64,000 bases of DNA from Tateyamaria sp. ANG-S1 (lineage in GTDB: Bacteria; Pseudomonadota; Alphaproteobacteria; Rhodobacterales; Rhodobacteraceae). Location: NCBI RefSeq assembly GCF_000814025.1, contig NZ_JWLL01000006.1:434001-498000 (forward strand). Reading direction: 5' to 3'. The translations under genes were made by a program, and so were the position numbers. The notes under the pieces are model-generated. The model did not search any database. It was not told the DNA's origin and saw nothing but the letters and a program-made list of their open reading frames with translations. Of this stretch, positions 9,057-16,777 are shown piece by piece; position 1 is the stretch's first letter, and every line of letters starts with the position of its first letter.

Positions 9057-11324
9057 GTGCCACATCATCGAGGGCGCACTAAAGTGGCATCCGGAACACG
9101 CACCAGCTGGTGGATGACGCTGGGTCGATTGCGAAGACGCAGGCGCGTGCGCAACCTTGCGACGCTGGGATTGGTTCTGTTGGCGCCTATTCTGGCGCTT
9201 GCAACCTCCCTTGTCCTCGGCCCGCTGGATCAGGGCGCAAACACGCTGTCCCTGCGGCTCGTTTTGCTGGCCGATCTGGTCTATGTGCTGCTGCTTGTCG
9301 CGCTGATCCTGTCCCAAATTGCACGGCTGATTGCGGCACGGCGCGCCAAATCTGCGGGCTCCCGCTTGCACCTGAGGCTGACCGGAGTTTTCGCGCTCCT
9401 CGCCCTGATTCCTACGGTGACGGTCGCTGTCTTTGCAGGTCTCACGGTGAATATCGGGCTCGAAGGCTGGTTCTCTGACCGCGTCAGCCGCGTGGTGGGC
9501 GCGTCACTTGCCGCGGCTGAGGCCTACGAATCCGAACAGCGCGAGGATCTGATCACTGATGCTCGGGCGCTGGCGCGGTACATTGACACCGTCCGGGGTG
9601 CCCAGATCGTCAGTGACCGCGAGGTGCTGACCGATGGCCAGTTGCAGGTCCAGCGTGGCCTGCGCGAGGCATACATCATCGACGGCACCGGGGATATCCG
9701 GGCGCGCGGCGACCGATCCTATCTCTTTGATTTCGAACAGCCTTCGGCGGATCAAATCAAACAATCCCGCGACATCGGCGGGCTTGTGATCCAGGACTGG
9801 GACAACAACGAATTCCGCGCGCTGGTGCCACTCGCCAGCTATGTGGATCGGTTTGTCTATGTCAGCCGCGATGTGGATGGCGAGATTCTGTCACTTCTGG
9901 ACGAAACCAAGGAAACCGTGCGCCTCTACCAGCAGCTTGAAAGCGAACGCGGCACCGTGCTGTTCCAGTTCGGTCTGCTCTATCTTGGCTTCGCCGTGAT
10001 CCTGATCCTTGCCGCCATCTGGCTGGGTCTGTGGTTTGCTGAACGCTTGTCAGGCCCCGTCGGGCGTTTGACGGGTGCCGCACAGCGCGTCGGTGCGGGT
10101 GACCTCGACGTGCAGGTGCGCGAAGAGGAAGGCGATGATGAAATCGCCATGCTTGGGCGGTACTTCAATCAGATGACCAAGCAGCTCAAGGGCCAGCGCC
10201 AGACGTTGCTGGCCAACACCGAACAAATCGAACGCCGCCGTCGCCTGTTCGATTCCGTGCTCAGCTCTGTCACTTCCGGCGTTGTGGGCGTGGACGCGCA
10301 GGGCCGTGTCACATTCGCGAACCCTTCTGCCGCGCGTCTGCTCGATTGGCAGGAAGGGCGCGAGGCCGTGCCGCTTGCTGTTGCCGTCCCCGAATTTGCC
10401 GCGCTCTTCGCGCTTCTCAAGGCCGGACCGCAAGAGGTGGCAACGGGCGAGGTTAAAGTCACACGCGGCGGTCGCCTTGAAAACCTGCTGGTCCGGATGT
10501 CCACCCGCCGCAGCGTCGAAGGTACGCTTGAAGGGTACGTGGTTGCCTTTGACGACGTGACTGACCTTGTGTCGGCACAACGGATGGCCGCGTGGGGCGA
10601 TGTTGCCCGACGCATCGCGCACGAGATCAAGAACCCGCTCACCCCGATCCAGCTCAGCGCGGAGCGGATCAAGCGCAAATTCAGCCCGAAACTTGGGGAA
10701 GAAAGCGACAGCCTCGAACAGATGACCGATGTCATCGTGCGCCAGACAGGCGATCTGCGCCGGATTGTGGACGAGTTTTCAAAGTTCGCGCGCATGCCAG
10801 AACCGGAGCGCAAGAGCGAGGACCTGACCCAGCTTGTTCAGGATGCCGTCGTATTGCAGCAGTCAGGCCAGCCTGATGTGCAGATCGTGGCGGATCTGCC
10901 AGACATGGCCATACATGCCGAAGTCGATGCGACCATGATCTCCCAAGCGCTCACAAACTTGGTGAAGAACGGTGGCGAAGCCATTGAAACCTTGCAGAAG
11001 AAAGGCGCTCCGGAGGGTCATGTACCCCGCATCGAAGTGGCCATGAAGACGGACCCGACCGGCGCAGTGATCGCAATCTCGGACAACGGCATCGGCCTGC
11101 CCGAAGATCGTGCGCGCCTGTTCGAACCATACGTGACGACCCGTGACGAGGGCACAGGCCTTGGCCTGCCCATCGTCAAAAAGATCATCGAAGAACACGG
11201 GGGCACTTTGACCCTCGAAGACGCGGCCCCGTTCGAGGGCCAGACACATAGCGGCGCCAAGGCGGTCATCACGTTGCCCGTCCTGGCAGTCGCACAGGCA
11301 ATTGAGGAAGAGGAAGCAGTATGA
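9057..11324 (+). CDS. ntrY: Nitrogen-related membrane sensor histidine kinase NtrY
   Basis: A 755-residue transmembrane kinase paired with NtrX. Two to three hydrophobic helices occupy roughly residues 30-130, a large extracytoplasmic region follows, then a further membrane helix near 300-325 (LYLGFAVILILAAIWLGLWF). Next come HAMP (ERLSGPVGRLTGAAQRVGAGDLDV), PAS, and HisKA with His522 in AHEIKNPLTPIQLSAERIKRK, and a HATPase with GTGLGLPIVKKI. NtrY/NtrX respond to nitrogen and, in some species, redox or envelope conditions. The start is uncertain: GTG 9057 or GTG 9084. The stop overlaps the ntrX ATG by 4 nt. Confidence 0.93.
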   Translation: MPHHRGRTKVASGTRTSWWMTLGRLRRRRRVRNLATLGLVLLAPILALATSLVLGPLDQGANTLSLRLVLLADLVYVLLLVALILSQIARLIAARRAKSAGSRLHLRLTGVFALLALIPTVTVAVFAGLTVNIGLEGWFSDRVSRVVGASLAAAEAYESEQREDLITDARALARYIDTVRGAQIVSDREVLTDGQLQVQRGLREAYIIDGTGDIRARGDRSYLFDFEQPSADQIKQSRDIGGLVIQDWDNNEFRALVPLASYVDRFVYVSRDVDGEILSLLDETKETVRLYQQLESERGTVLFQFGLLYLGFAVILILAAIWLGLWFAERLSGPVGRLTGAAQRVGAGDLDVQVREEEGDDEIAMLGRYFNQMTKQLKGQRQTLLANTEQIERRRRLFDSVLSSVTSGVVGVDAQGRVTFANPSAARLLDWQEGREAVPLAVAVPEFAALFALLKAGPQEVATGEVKVTRGGRLENLLVRMSTRRSVEGTLEGYVVAFDDVTDLVSAQRMAAWGDVARRIAHEIKNPLTPIQLSAERIKRKFSPKLGEESDSLEQMTDVIVRQTGDLRRIVDEFSKFARMPEPERKSEDLTQLVQDAVVLQQSGQPDVQIVADLPDMAIHAEVDATMISQALTNLVKNGGEAIETLQKKGAPEGHVPRIEVAMKTDPTGAVIAISDNGIGLPEDRARLFEPYVTTRDEGTGLGLPIVKKIIEEHGGTLTLEDAAPFEGQTHSGAKAVITLPVLAVAQAIEEEEAV

Positions 11325-12733
11325 GCGATATCCTGATCGTAGATGACGAGCGCGACATCCGGGAACTGATCTCGGACATTCTCAAGGACGAGGGGTATGC
11401 GACCCGGCTTGCCGGGAACTCCGACGATGCGATGTCGGCCATCAATGATGCCGAACCGGCGCTGATGATCCTCGACATCTGGCTCAAGGACAGCCGAATG
11501 GATGGGATCGACATCCTAAAAGCGGTCAAGCGCGACAATCCGGGCGTGCCCGTGGTGATCATCTCGGGACATGGTAACATTGAGATTGCGGTCGCGGCGA
11601 TCAAGCAGGGTGCCTACGACTTCATTGAAAAGCCGTTCAATATCGACCAGCTGCTGGTCGTCATTCGTCGCGCCATGGAAACCTCTCGCTTGCGACGCGA
11701 GAACCAGAGCCTCCGCCGCCCGGAAGTGGCTGAGGCCAAGATGATCGGCGCCTCCGCCAGCTTCCGCGCGCTGATCTCGCAGCTCGATAAGGTCACCAAA
11801 TCCAACGGTCGGGTGATGCTGACTGGTCCCGCGGGCTGCGGGAAGGAGGTCGCTGCGCGTTACATTCATGCCAATTCGAACCGTTCTGACGCGCCCTTTG
11901 TCACCGTGAATTGTGCCGGTGTTGCGCCTGAGAACATGGAAGAGGTTCTGTTCGGCAAGGAAACCGCCGACCGTGGGATTGAGCCAGGGCTGCTGGAGCA
12001 GGCCCATGGTGGTGTGATCTATTTCGATGAGGTTGCCGACATGCCCATCGGCACGCAATCCAAGATCCTGCGCGTGCTGGTGGATCAGCAATTCCAGCGG
12101 GTTGGCGGGACGGATAAGGTGCGTGTGGATCTGCGTGTCATCTCGTCCACCAACCGCAATCTGGAAGAGGCTATTGCGGCCGAGACCTTCCGGCAGGAAT
12201 TGTATCACCGCCTCAATGTCGTGCCGATCGCGGTGCCGAGCCTTGAGGATCGGCGCGAGGATATTCCGGTTCTGGCCTCGCATTTCATCTTGGAATGCAA
12301 CACGGCGCAGGGCTTACCGAAGCGGGAGTTGACCGAGGATGCGGCGGCTTTGATGCAGACGATGGTGTGGCCGGGGAATGTGCGGCAGCTCAAGAATATG
12401 GTGGAGCGGGTGCTGATCCTGGGCGACGGGACCGGGCCGATTGATGCCAAGGAATTGCCGGGCTCAGAGGAGCCTGCCAGTGAGGAAGGGCGCGTGGTTC
12501 TTTCGGGGGCGCTGGCGACCCTGCCGCTGCGGGAGGCGCGCGAGGCGTTTGAGCGGGAATATTTGCTGACCCAGATCAATCGTTTTGGGGGAAATATCAG
12601 CCGGACGGCCAATTTTGTGGGGATGGAGCGGTCGGCTTTGCACCGCAAATTGAAATCTCTGGGGGTGGTGACCTCTTCTAAATCGGGGGCGCGGGTGGCG
12701 CATCTGGATGAGGAAGAGGTGGAGGCGTCCTGA
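11321..12733 (+). CDS. ntrX: Nitrogen-related response regulator NtrX (lacks GAFTGA loop)
   Basis: A 470-residue response regulator with receiver domain (Asp52 in LMILDIWL), AAA+ domain (Walker A GPAGCGKE; Walker B VIYFDEVADMP) and a Fis-like HTH (GGNISRTANFVGMERSALHRKLKSLG). As in the NtrC above, no GAFTGA loop is present; the equivalent region reads VLFGKETADRGIEPGLLEQAHGG. It is therefore unlikely to activate sigma54-polymerase directly. Codon and base use shifts toward NGG-type endings in the last third, but the frame is intact. In many Rhodobacteraceae trkA follows directly; here 2.7 kb separates them. Confidence 0.93.
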   Translation: MSDILIVDDERDIRELISDILKDEGYATRLAGNSDDAMSAINDAEPALMILDIWLKDSRMDGIDILKAVKRDNPGVPVVIISGHGNIEIAVAAIKQGAYDFIEKPFNIDQLLVVIRRAMETSRLRRENQSLRRPEVAEAKMIGASASFRALISQLDKVTKSNGRVMLTGPAGCGKEVAARYIHANSNRSDAPFVTVNCAGVAPENMEEVLFGKETADRGIEPGLLEQAHGGVIYFDEVADMPIGTQSKILRVLVDQQFQRVGGTDKVRVDLRVISSTNRNLEEAIAAETFRQELYHRLNVVPIAVPSLEDRREDIPVLASHFILECNTAQGLPKRELTEDAAALMQTMVWPGNVRQLKNMVERVLILGDGTGPIDAKELPGSEEPASEEGRVVLSGALATLPLREAREAFEREYLLTQINRFGGNISRTANFVGMERSALHRKLKSLGVVTSSKSGARVAHLDEEEVEAS

Positions 12734-12734
12734 C

Positions 12735-12753
12735 GTGTCCCAGCGTGGGACAC
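12735..12753. terminator. Perfect GTGTCCCA-GCG-TGGGACAC hairpin after ntrX
   Basis: An 8-bp perfect stem with a 3-nt loop starts 2 bp after the ntrX stop and is followed by ACTTTCC rather than a proper T-tract. It sits between convergent genes, so it may stabilise or end the ntr transcript. The TGTCCCA/TGGGACA palindrome could equally be a protein-binding site. Confidence 0.45.
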
Positions 12754-12808
12754 TTTCCAAAACGCCGCAATCACAAGGGCTTAGCGGGCGCTCAAATCCT
12801 TAATTTTG

Positions 12809-13876
12809 TTAACCTTTGCGCACGTCAAGCTGTGCCAGCACGTCGAGACCTTGCATGTTCAGAAAGTGCAGCATGTCGATGAACACCCAGTTCTCGGCCA
12901 GCTTGTCGCCATCGCGGCGATAGATGTCGACCACGCGCAGGTCGGCCTTGCGACCCGAGGGCGGCAGGCCGAGATAGGGACCTGTGCACTCCATCGTCAG
13001 GTTCGGCCAGCCGAAGAAGCCGCCATAGGTCCCTTCGGCCATGCGGCAGATATGGCCATTGAACGTCCGCGCGCCCAGTTGGGTGCGGAAGGGGCGCTGG
13101 TGCTGTTCGATGTAGCGGTCGATGGTGTAGGTGGCACCGATGCCCGTCGGCCCCCACCACAGCATATCGTCGTGCCAGTGCTGGCGCAGCTCTTCGCGCG
13201 GGTCGGGCGGTGTTTCGGTCGCGTTCACGGTCGAGATCATGCCGATCATCGCGTTGATCAGATCAAGCGTCGCGGCACTCTGTGCCGGGTCCTGCGCATC
13301 TGACAGCACGCCATCCTGCGTCATCGGACCGGGCTGCACCAGTTGTGCGCCGGTCATGCCAGGCAGCGGATACTGACCGGCCTGTGCCATCAGGTGCAAG
13401 AGATCGCAGAAGAAGGCCTGTTCGATGATGCGCCCCTCGGACACGCGGCTGAACTCGGCAAAGCGCAGCATCACGATCTTGCCCGTGGGCTGAATGCCCA
13501 GAAACGGCGCGTCAAAGAGCGCGAGGATGTGGCCCATGGCGCAGACCCATGTACCGGGCGCGCCATCAAGGCTGTTGTCCCCGGCAAAGAGCACGTCCAC
13601 CCGCCGCTGCGGGCTGCGCAGCGCCGCTGTCAAAGGGGTCCAGAACCGGTCTGCCACGGCGGCGATGCCGCGCTGGTCGTGCCAGGGGTGCATGCCGCGC
13701 CAATGCACGTCGGGCTCCATGTGCAGGGCGAGGGCCTTGCGCATGTCGCCACCGCGTGCGGCATCACTGATGGCGGCGTGATGGGCCAGCACGATGCTTT
13801 TGGCGTCTTGCAGGCGGGTGGCGTTCTCCGACAGGGGGCCTGCGTCGGCCGTGTGTGGTTTGGTTGTGTGGGGCAT
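12809..13876 (-). CDS. Tandem SnoaL-like (NTF2 fold) protein
   Basis: A 355-residue protein made of two SnoaL-like/NTF2-fold halves. The first half (about 20-150) contains HWRGMHPWHDQRGIAAVADRFW and FAEFSRVSEGRIIEQAFF. The second (about 180-345) contains DDMLWWGPTGIGATYTIDRY and VVDIYRRDGDKLAENWVFID. SnoaL-like domains act as ester cyclases, dehydratases or binding proteins; the substrate is unknown. The ATG at 13876 is preceded by an AAAGAGA ribosome-binding site. An in-frame ATG at 13948 lacks one and would overlap the next gene. It is transcribed against ntrX and lies in the segment that separates ntrX from trkA. Confidence 0.78.
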   Translation of the reverse strand: MPHTTKPHTADAGPLSENATRLQDAKSIVLAHHAAISDAARGGDMRKALALHMEPDVHWRGMHPWHDQRGIAAVADRFWTPLTAALRSPQRRVDVLFAGDNSLDGAPGTWVCAMGHILALFDAPFLGIQPTGKIVMLRFAEFSRVSEGRIIEQAFFCDLLHLMAQAGQYPLPGMTGAQLVQPGPMTQDGVLSDAQDPAQSAATLDLINAMIGMISTVNATETPPDPREELRQHWHDDMLWWGPTGIGATYTIDRYIEQHQRPFRTQLGARTFNGHICRMAEGTYGGFFGWPNLTMECTGPYLGLPPSGRKADLRVVDIYRRDGDKLAENWVFIDMLHFLNMQGLDVLAQLDVRKG

Positions 13877-13916
13877 CGGGGTCTCTTTGAGGGGCCGGGT
13901 GGCCCTGGGGCCTGAA

Positions 13917-14381
13917 TTATCCTTGGGTGACAACGCGGAATCTGCCATCGCCGGTGCGGATGGCGCAGCTGCGGGCGTTGAGCCGGGGCAGGGTGGCTGA
14001 CGGGCCGGGGGGCGCTGCCTTGGACACGCCTTGGGGGCAGGCGGGGATTTCGACGGGCCGGTAGCCCAGATCGCCCATGCATTGCCCTTTGACCCGCGCG
14101 CGCAGGTTGGCGTTTACATCGACGGTATAAACCTCGCCCGGCACCCAGTAGCCGCCGTGGGTGAAGCAGTGGCCATGTGCGTTGCAGACCCGGCGCGGCA
14201 CGTAGCGCGGCGCACCCTGACGCACCCGGTTTGCCACGGGCGCATCCCGCAGGGCGCGGACGTCGCAATTGGTGTCATCCCGTTCGAACTGCGCAAAGCT
14301 GACGCCCTCGGCATAATAGGTCGAGAGCGGCAGGCAGCCGGACAGGGCCACCGGCAGGGCAAGGAGCAAGAGCGCACGCAT
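13917..14381 (-). CDS. Small lipoprotein of unknown function
   Basis: A 154-residue protein whose N-terminus MRALLLLALPVALSGCLPLS is a type II signal peptide with lipobox LSGC (lipidated Cys about residue 16). The mature part holds several cysteines (NCDVRALRD, RRVCNAHGHCFTHGGYWVPGE, GQCMGDLGYRPVEIPACP, NARSCAIR), suggesting disulfides in the periplasm. I do not recognise a named family. A longer frame opens upstream to 14633 but has low-complexity, non-protein-like sequence, so the start is set at the signal peptide. It lies 40 bp upstream of the SnoaL-like gene on the same strand and may be co-transcribed. Confidence 0.75.
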   Translation of the reverse strand: MRALLLLALPVALSGCLPLSTYYAEGVSFAQFERDDTNCDVRALRDAPVANRVRQGAPRYVPRRVCNAHGHCFTHGGYWVPGEVYTVDVNANLRARVKGQCMGDLGYRPVEIPACPQGVSKAAPPGPSATLPRLNARSCAIRTGDGRFRVVTQG

Positions 14382-14543
14382 CGCCGTGACAGTGCCGTAG
14401 CTTGGCCGTTTTGGCAATCGGGGTTTGGGGTGCGGATGGGGTGTTGTGCGGGGTCGTGAGCGGAGGTTCGCGTAAGAGGGGATGAGTGGTGGGAGGCCAA
14501 AACGAAGATTGAACTTGTCTCCTTGTGAGACCAATCTGACTGC

Positions 14544-14984
14544 ATGTTCAGACCTAAGCGCAACCTTAAGAGCCACCCGGAAAAGCGTTGGCAACAGCGT
14601 GACCGCGTGTTCTTCGGGTTTGGTGCCTGTCACATTCTGGCCGGAGTATTTCTGGAAGAGATGTCAGTGGAGGGGTTCTATGGAGAGTGGATTGAGCCTG
14701 GTGATGGTTTCCGCGGCACCCACGTCTATGCGACCAATGGTGTGCTCGCATTTGATTTTCATGGCTATTCTTATCGCGACAATCTGCTCTCACGATATTG
14801 GAAATGGCATCAAGAGCAATTCTATGGGTGGACAGCGACTGTGATAGCGGTGGACTTCTGCCTGCTTGATACGTCCGAATTGAACAAGCGGCAGCACCGG
14901 GGTCCCGATCAATACTTCGGTGACCCGATCCCCAGAGCAAGAAAATTCATAAATTCGCACAGGATGCCATGTGAGCGCATCTAG
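14544..14984 (+). CDS. Hypothetical protein
   Basis: A 146-residue ORF beginning MFRPKRNLKSHPEKRWQQRD. The composition is aromatic-rich and balanced (GFYGEWIEPGDGFRGTHVYA, YRDNLLSRYWKWHQEQFYGW), which argues for a genuine protein rather than a GC-driven shadow, and local GC is lower than in the neighbours. No domain is recognised and no clear signal peptide is seen. It lies in the ntrX-trkA interruption and may be an accessory gene. Base composition unlike its neighbours hints at acquisition; this is inference. Confidence 0.5.
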   Translation: MFRPKRNLKSHPEKRWQQRDRVFFGFGACHILAGVFLEEMSVEGFYGEWIEPGDGFRGTHVYATNGVLAFDFHGYSYRDNLLSRYWKWHQEQFYGWTATVIAVDFCLLDTSELNKRQHRGPDQYFGDPIPRARKFINSHRMPCERI

Positions 14985-15400
14985 AACTGCCACCGACGAC
15001 AGGTTTGCCAGCAAACCCGCCGCCAAGCCGGTCCAATACAAGCCCGTGGGCTGGTGTAACGCCGGACGTTCGGCAGCGCTTTATGGCAGCCAAGCACATC
15101 TCACAGAAATTCGGTTTACTACAGTATCCAAAACACCAGCCCGTCGGGACGGGCCCCATGTTGGACCGGCGCCTTCGGCTTGATTCCGGTCCGGTCAGCG
15201 CTCTGAACACACGGCTGTTGTGTTCGCATACTTACTTCCAGATCAATCCTATGTCGCCGTCCGGTTTCATGTCGTCCGGATGCGGCGCCCACATCACGCT
15301 GCGGCGTGGATGCCGGGCCAAGCGTTGACCGCTTGCCCCCTGTCTGTCATGCAAAGGGGCCGAGTGTGCTGCGATGCGGCGCGTCATCACGGGGACATGG
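14985..15400. other. Gene-free stretch upstream of trkA
   Basis: About 415 bp without a convincing gene. ORFs on both strands are short, arginine/serine-rich and unlike known proteins. The segment contains an imperfect inverted repeat (15027-15057 with 15133-15170). It must also hold the trkA promoter in its last 100 bp, which I could not pinpoint. Confidence 0.5.
15027..15170. repeat. Imperfect inverted repeat, 31/38-nt arms
   Basis: The left arm (15027-15057) starts GCCGGTCCAA and ends GGGCTGGTGT. The right arm (15133-15170) starts ACACCAGCCC and ends TTGGACCGGC. The outer ten bases at each end of the arms pair perfectly, and the right arm has a 7-nt insertion. A 75-nt spacer separates them. 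This resembles a miniature element or the remains of one; no target duplication was identified. Confidence 0.5.
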
Positions 15401-16777
15401 ATGAAGGTCATCATCTGCGGGGCAGGCCAGGTGGGTTGGCAGATTGCCCGCCACCTTTCGGGCGAGCGCAATGACGTGACGGTGGTCGACAATGACCCCG
15501 ATCTGGTGCGGCGCGCGACCGATACCTTGGATGTTCAGGGGGTTGCGGGCTTTGCCAGCTACCCCGATGTGCTCGACCGTGCAGGTGCGCGGGATGCCGA
15601 CATGGTCATTGCTGCGACCTATTCAGACGAGGTGAATATGGTCACCTGTCAGGTGGCCCACTCCGTTTTTGGCGTGAACCGCAAGATCGCGCGGCTGCGC
15701 AGCCAGTCTTATCTGACGGCGATCTATTCTGACCTTTATCGCCGGGATCACATGCCTATTGATGTGGTGATCTCGCCCGAGAAGGAGGTGGCGGCGGCCG
15801 CTTTGCAGCGGTTGAGTGCGCCTGCGTCCTTTGACACCGAGATGTTCATGGACGGGCAGGCGCAGCTTTTGGGCATTTCGCTGGATGCGGATTGCCCGGT
15901 GCTCAATACCCCGTTGCGCCAGTTGACCGACCTGTTTTCGACCTTGCGCGTGGTTGTCGTTGGCGTGCGTCGTGAGGGGACGCTGTTTGCGCCTGAAGCC
16001 TCGGACCAGCTGTTTGAGGGCGATGATGCGTATGTCTTTGCCCATGTGGATGACGTGCCCCGCACCATGGAGGTGTTTGGCAAGACCATGCGCAAGCAGG
16101 AGCGTGTGGTCTTGGTCGGTGGGGGCAATGTTGGTCTGACCGTGGCCCGCGCGCTGGAGCAGCGTGCCAGCCGGGTGCGCGCCAAGGTAATCGAACGCAA
16201 CCGCCGTTGTGCTGAGCTTGCCGCTGAGGGGTTGGAGCGCACGATTGTTTTGAACGGCGATGGCCTCGATGTGAACCTGTTGGCTGAGGCGGGGGTGAGC
16301 CGCGCCGACGCGATGCTGGCCGTGACCGATGACGACAAGACCAACATGCTGGCGGCCGTGCGGGCCAAGGCCGAGGGGTGTCCCTATGCGATTGCGCTGA
16401 TCAACGATCCGACGCTGGTGCCGATGATGGGGCCGCTGGGGATTGACGCCTATATCAATCCGCGTGCGACGACCGTGAGTTCGATTTTGCGCCATATCCG
16501 GCATGGGCGTGTGCGCTCCGTCTATTCCATTGGGGATGCGGATGCGGAGGTGATCGAGGCGGAGGTGCTGTCGACCTCGCCGCTTGCGGGCAAGAAGATC
16601 AACGAGATTGATTTTCCCGAAGGTGTTCTGGTGGGGGCCATCCGCAAGGGGACGGACGTGATCCGTCCCGTGGGCAACACCCGTATCGATGAGGGCGATG
16701 TCGTTGCCATCTTTGCCCTGGCCACCGATGTGCCCGAGGTGGAGCGCCTGATGCAGGTGTCCATCGACTTTTTCTGA
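15401..16777 (+). CDS. trkA: Trk system potassium transporter regulatory subunit TrkA
   Basis: A 458-residue peripheral membrane protein with two RCK_N/RCK_C pairs. The first Rossmann motif is IICGAGQVGWQIARHL at the N-terminus. The second is VLVGGGNVGLTVARALEQ in the middle, with the C-terminal RCK_C at SPLAGKKINEIDFPEGVLVGAI. It binds NAD(H)/ATP and gates TrkH. The start at 15401 (MKVIICGAG) gives the standard family length; an upstream ATG at 15374 adds nine unconserved residues. trkH starts on the last base of the trkA stop (TGATG). Confidence 0.95.
   Translation: MKVIICGAGQVGWQIARHLSGERNDVTVVDNDPDLVRRATDTLDVQGVAGFASYPDVLDRAGARDADMVIAATYSDEVNMVTCQVAHSVFGVNRKIARLRSQSYLTAIYSDLYRRDHMPIDVVISPEKEVAAAALQRLSAPASFDTEMFMDGQAQLLGISLDADCPVLNTPLRQLTDLFSTLRVVVVGVRREGTLFAPEASDQLFEGDDAYVFAHVDDVPRTMEVFGKTMRKQERVVLVGGGNVGLTVARALEQRASRVRAKVIERNRRCAELAAEGLERTIVLNGDGLDVNLLAEAGVSRADAMLAVTDDDKTNMLAAVRAKAEGCPYAIALINDPTLVPMMGPLGIDAYINPRATTVSSILRHIRHGRVRSVYSIGDADAEVIEAEVLSTSPLAGKKINEIDFPEGVLVGAIRKGTDVIRPVGNTRIDEGDVVAIFALATDVPEVERLMQVSIDFF

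Noticed and set aside
15005-15328. Short ORFs on both strands upstream of trkA
   Set aside because: Low-complexity translations, no ribosome-binding sites, and they run through an inverted repeat; treated as non-coding.
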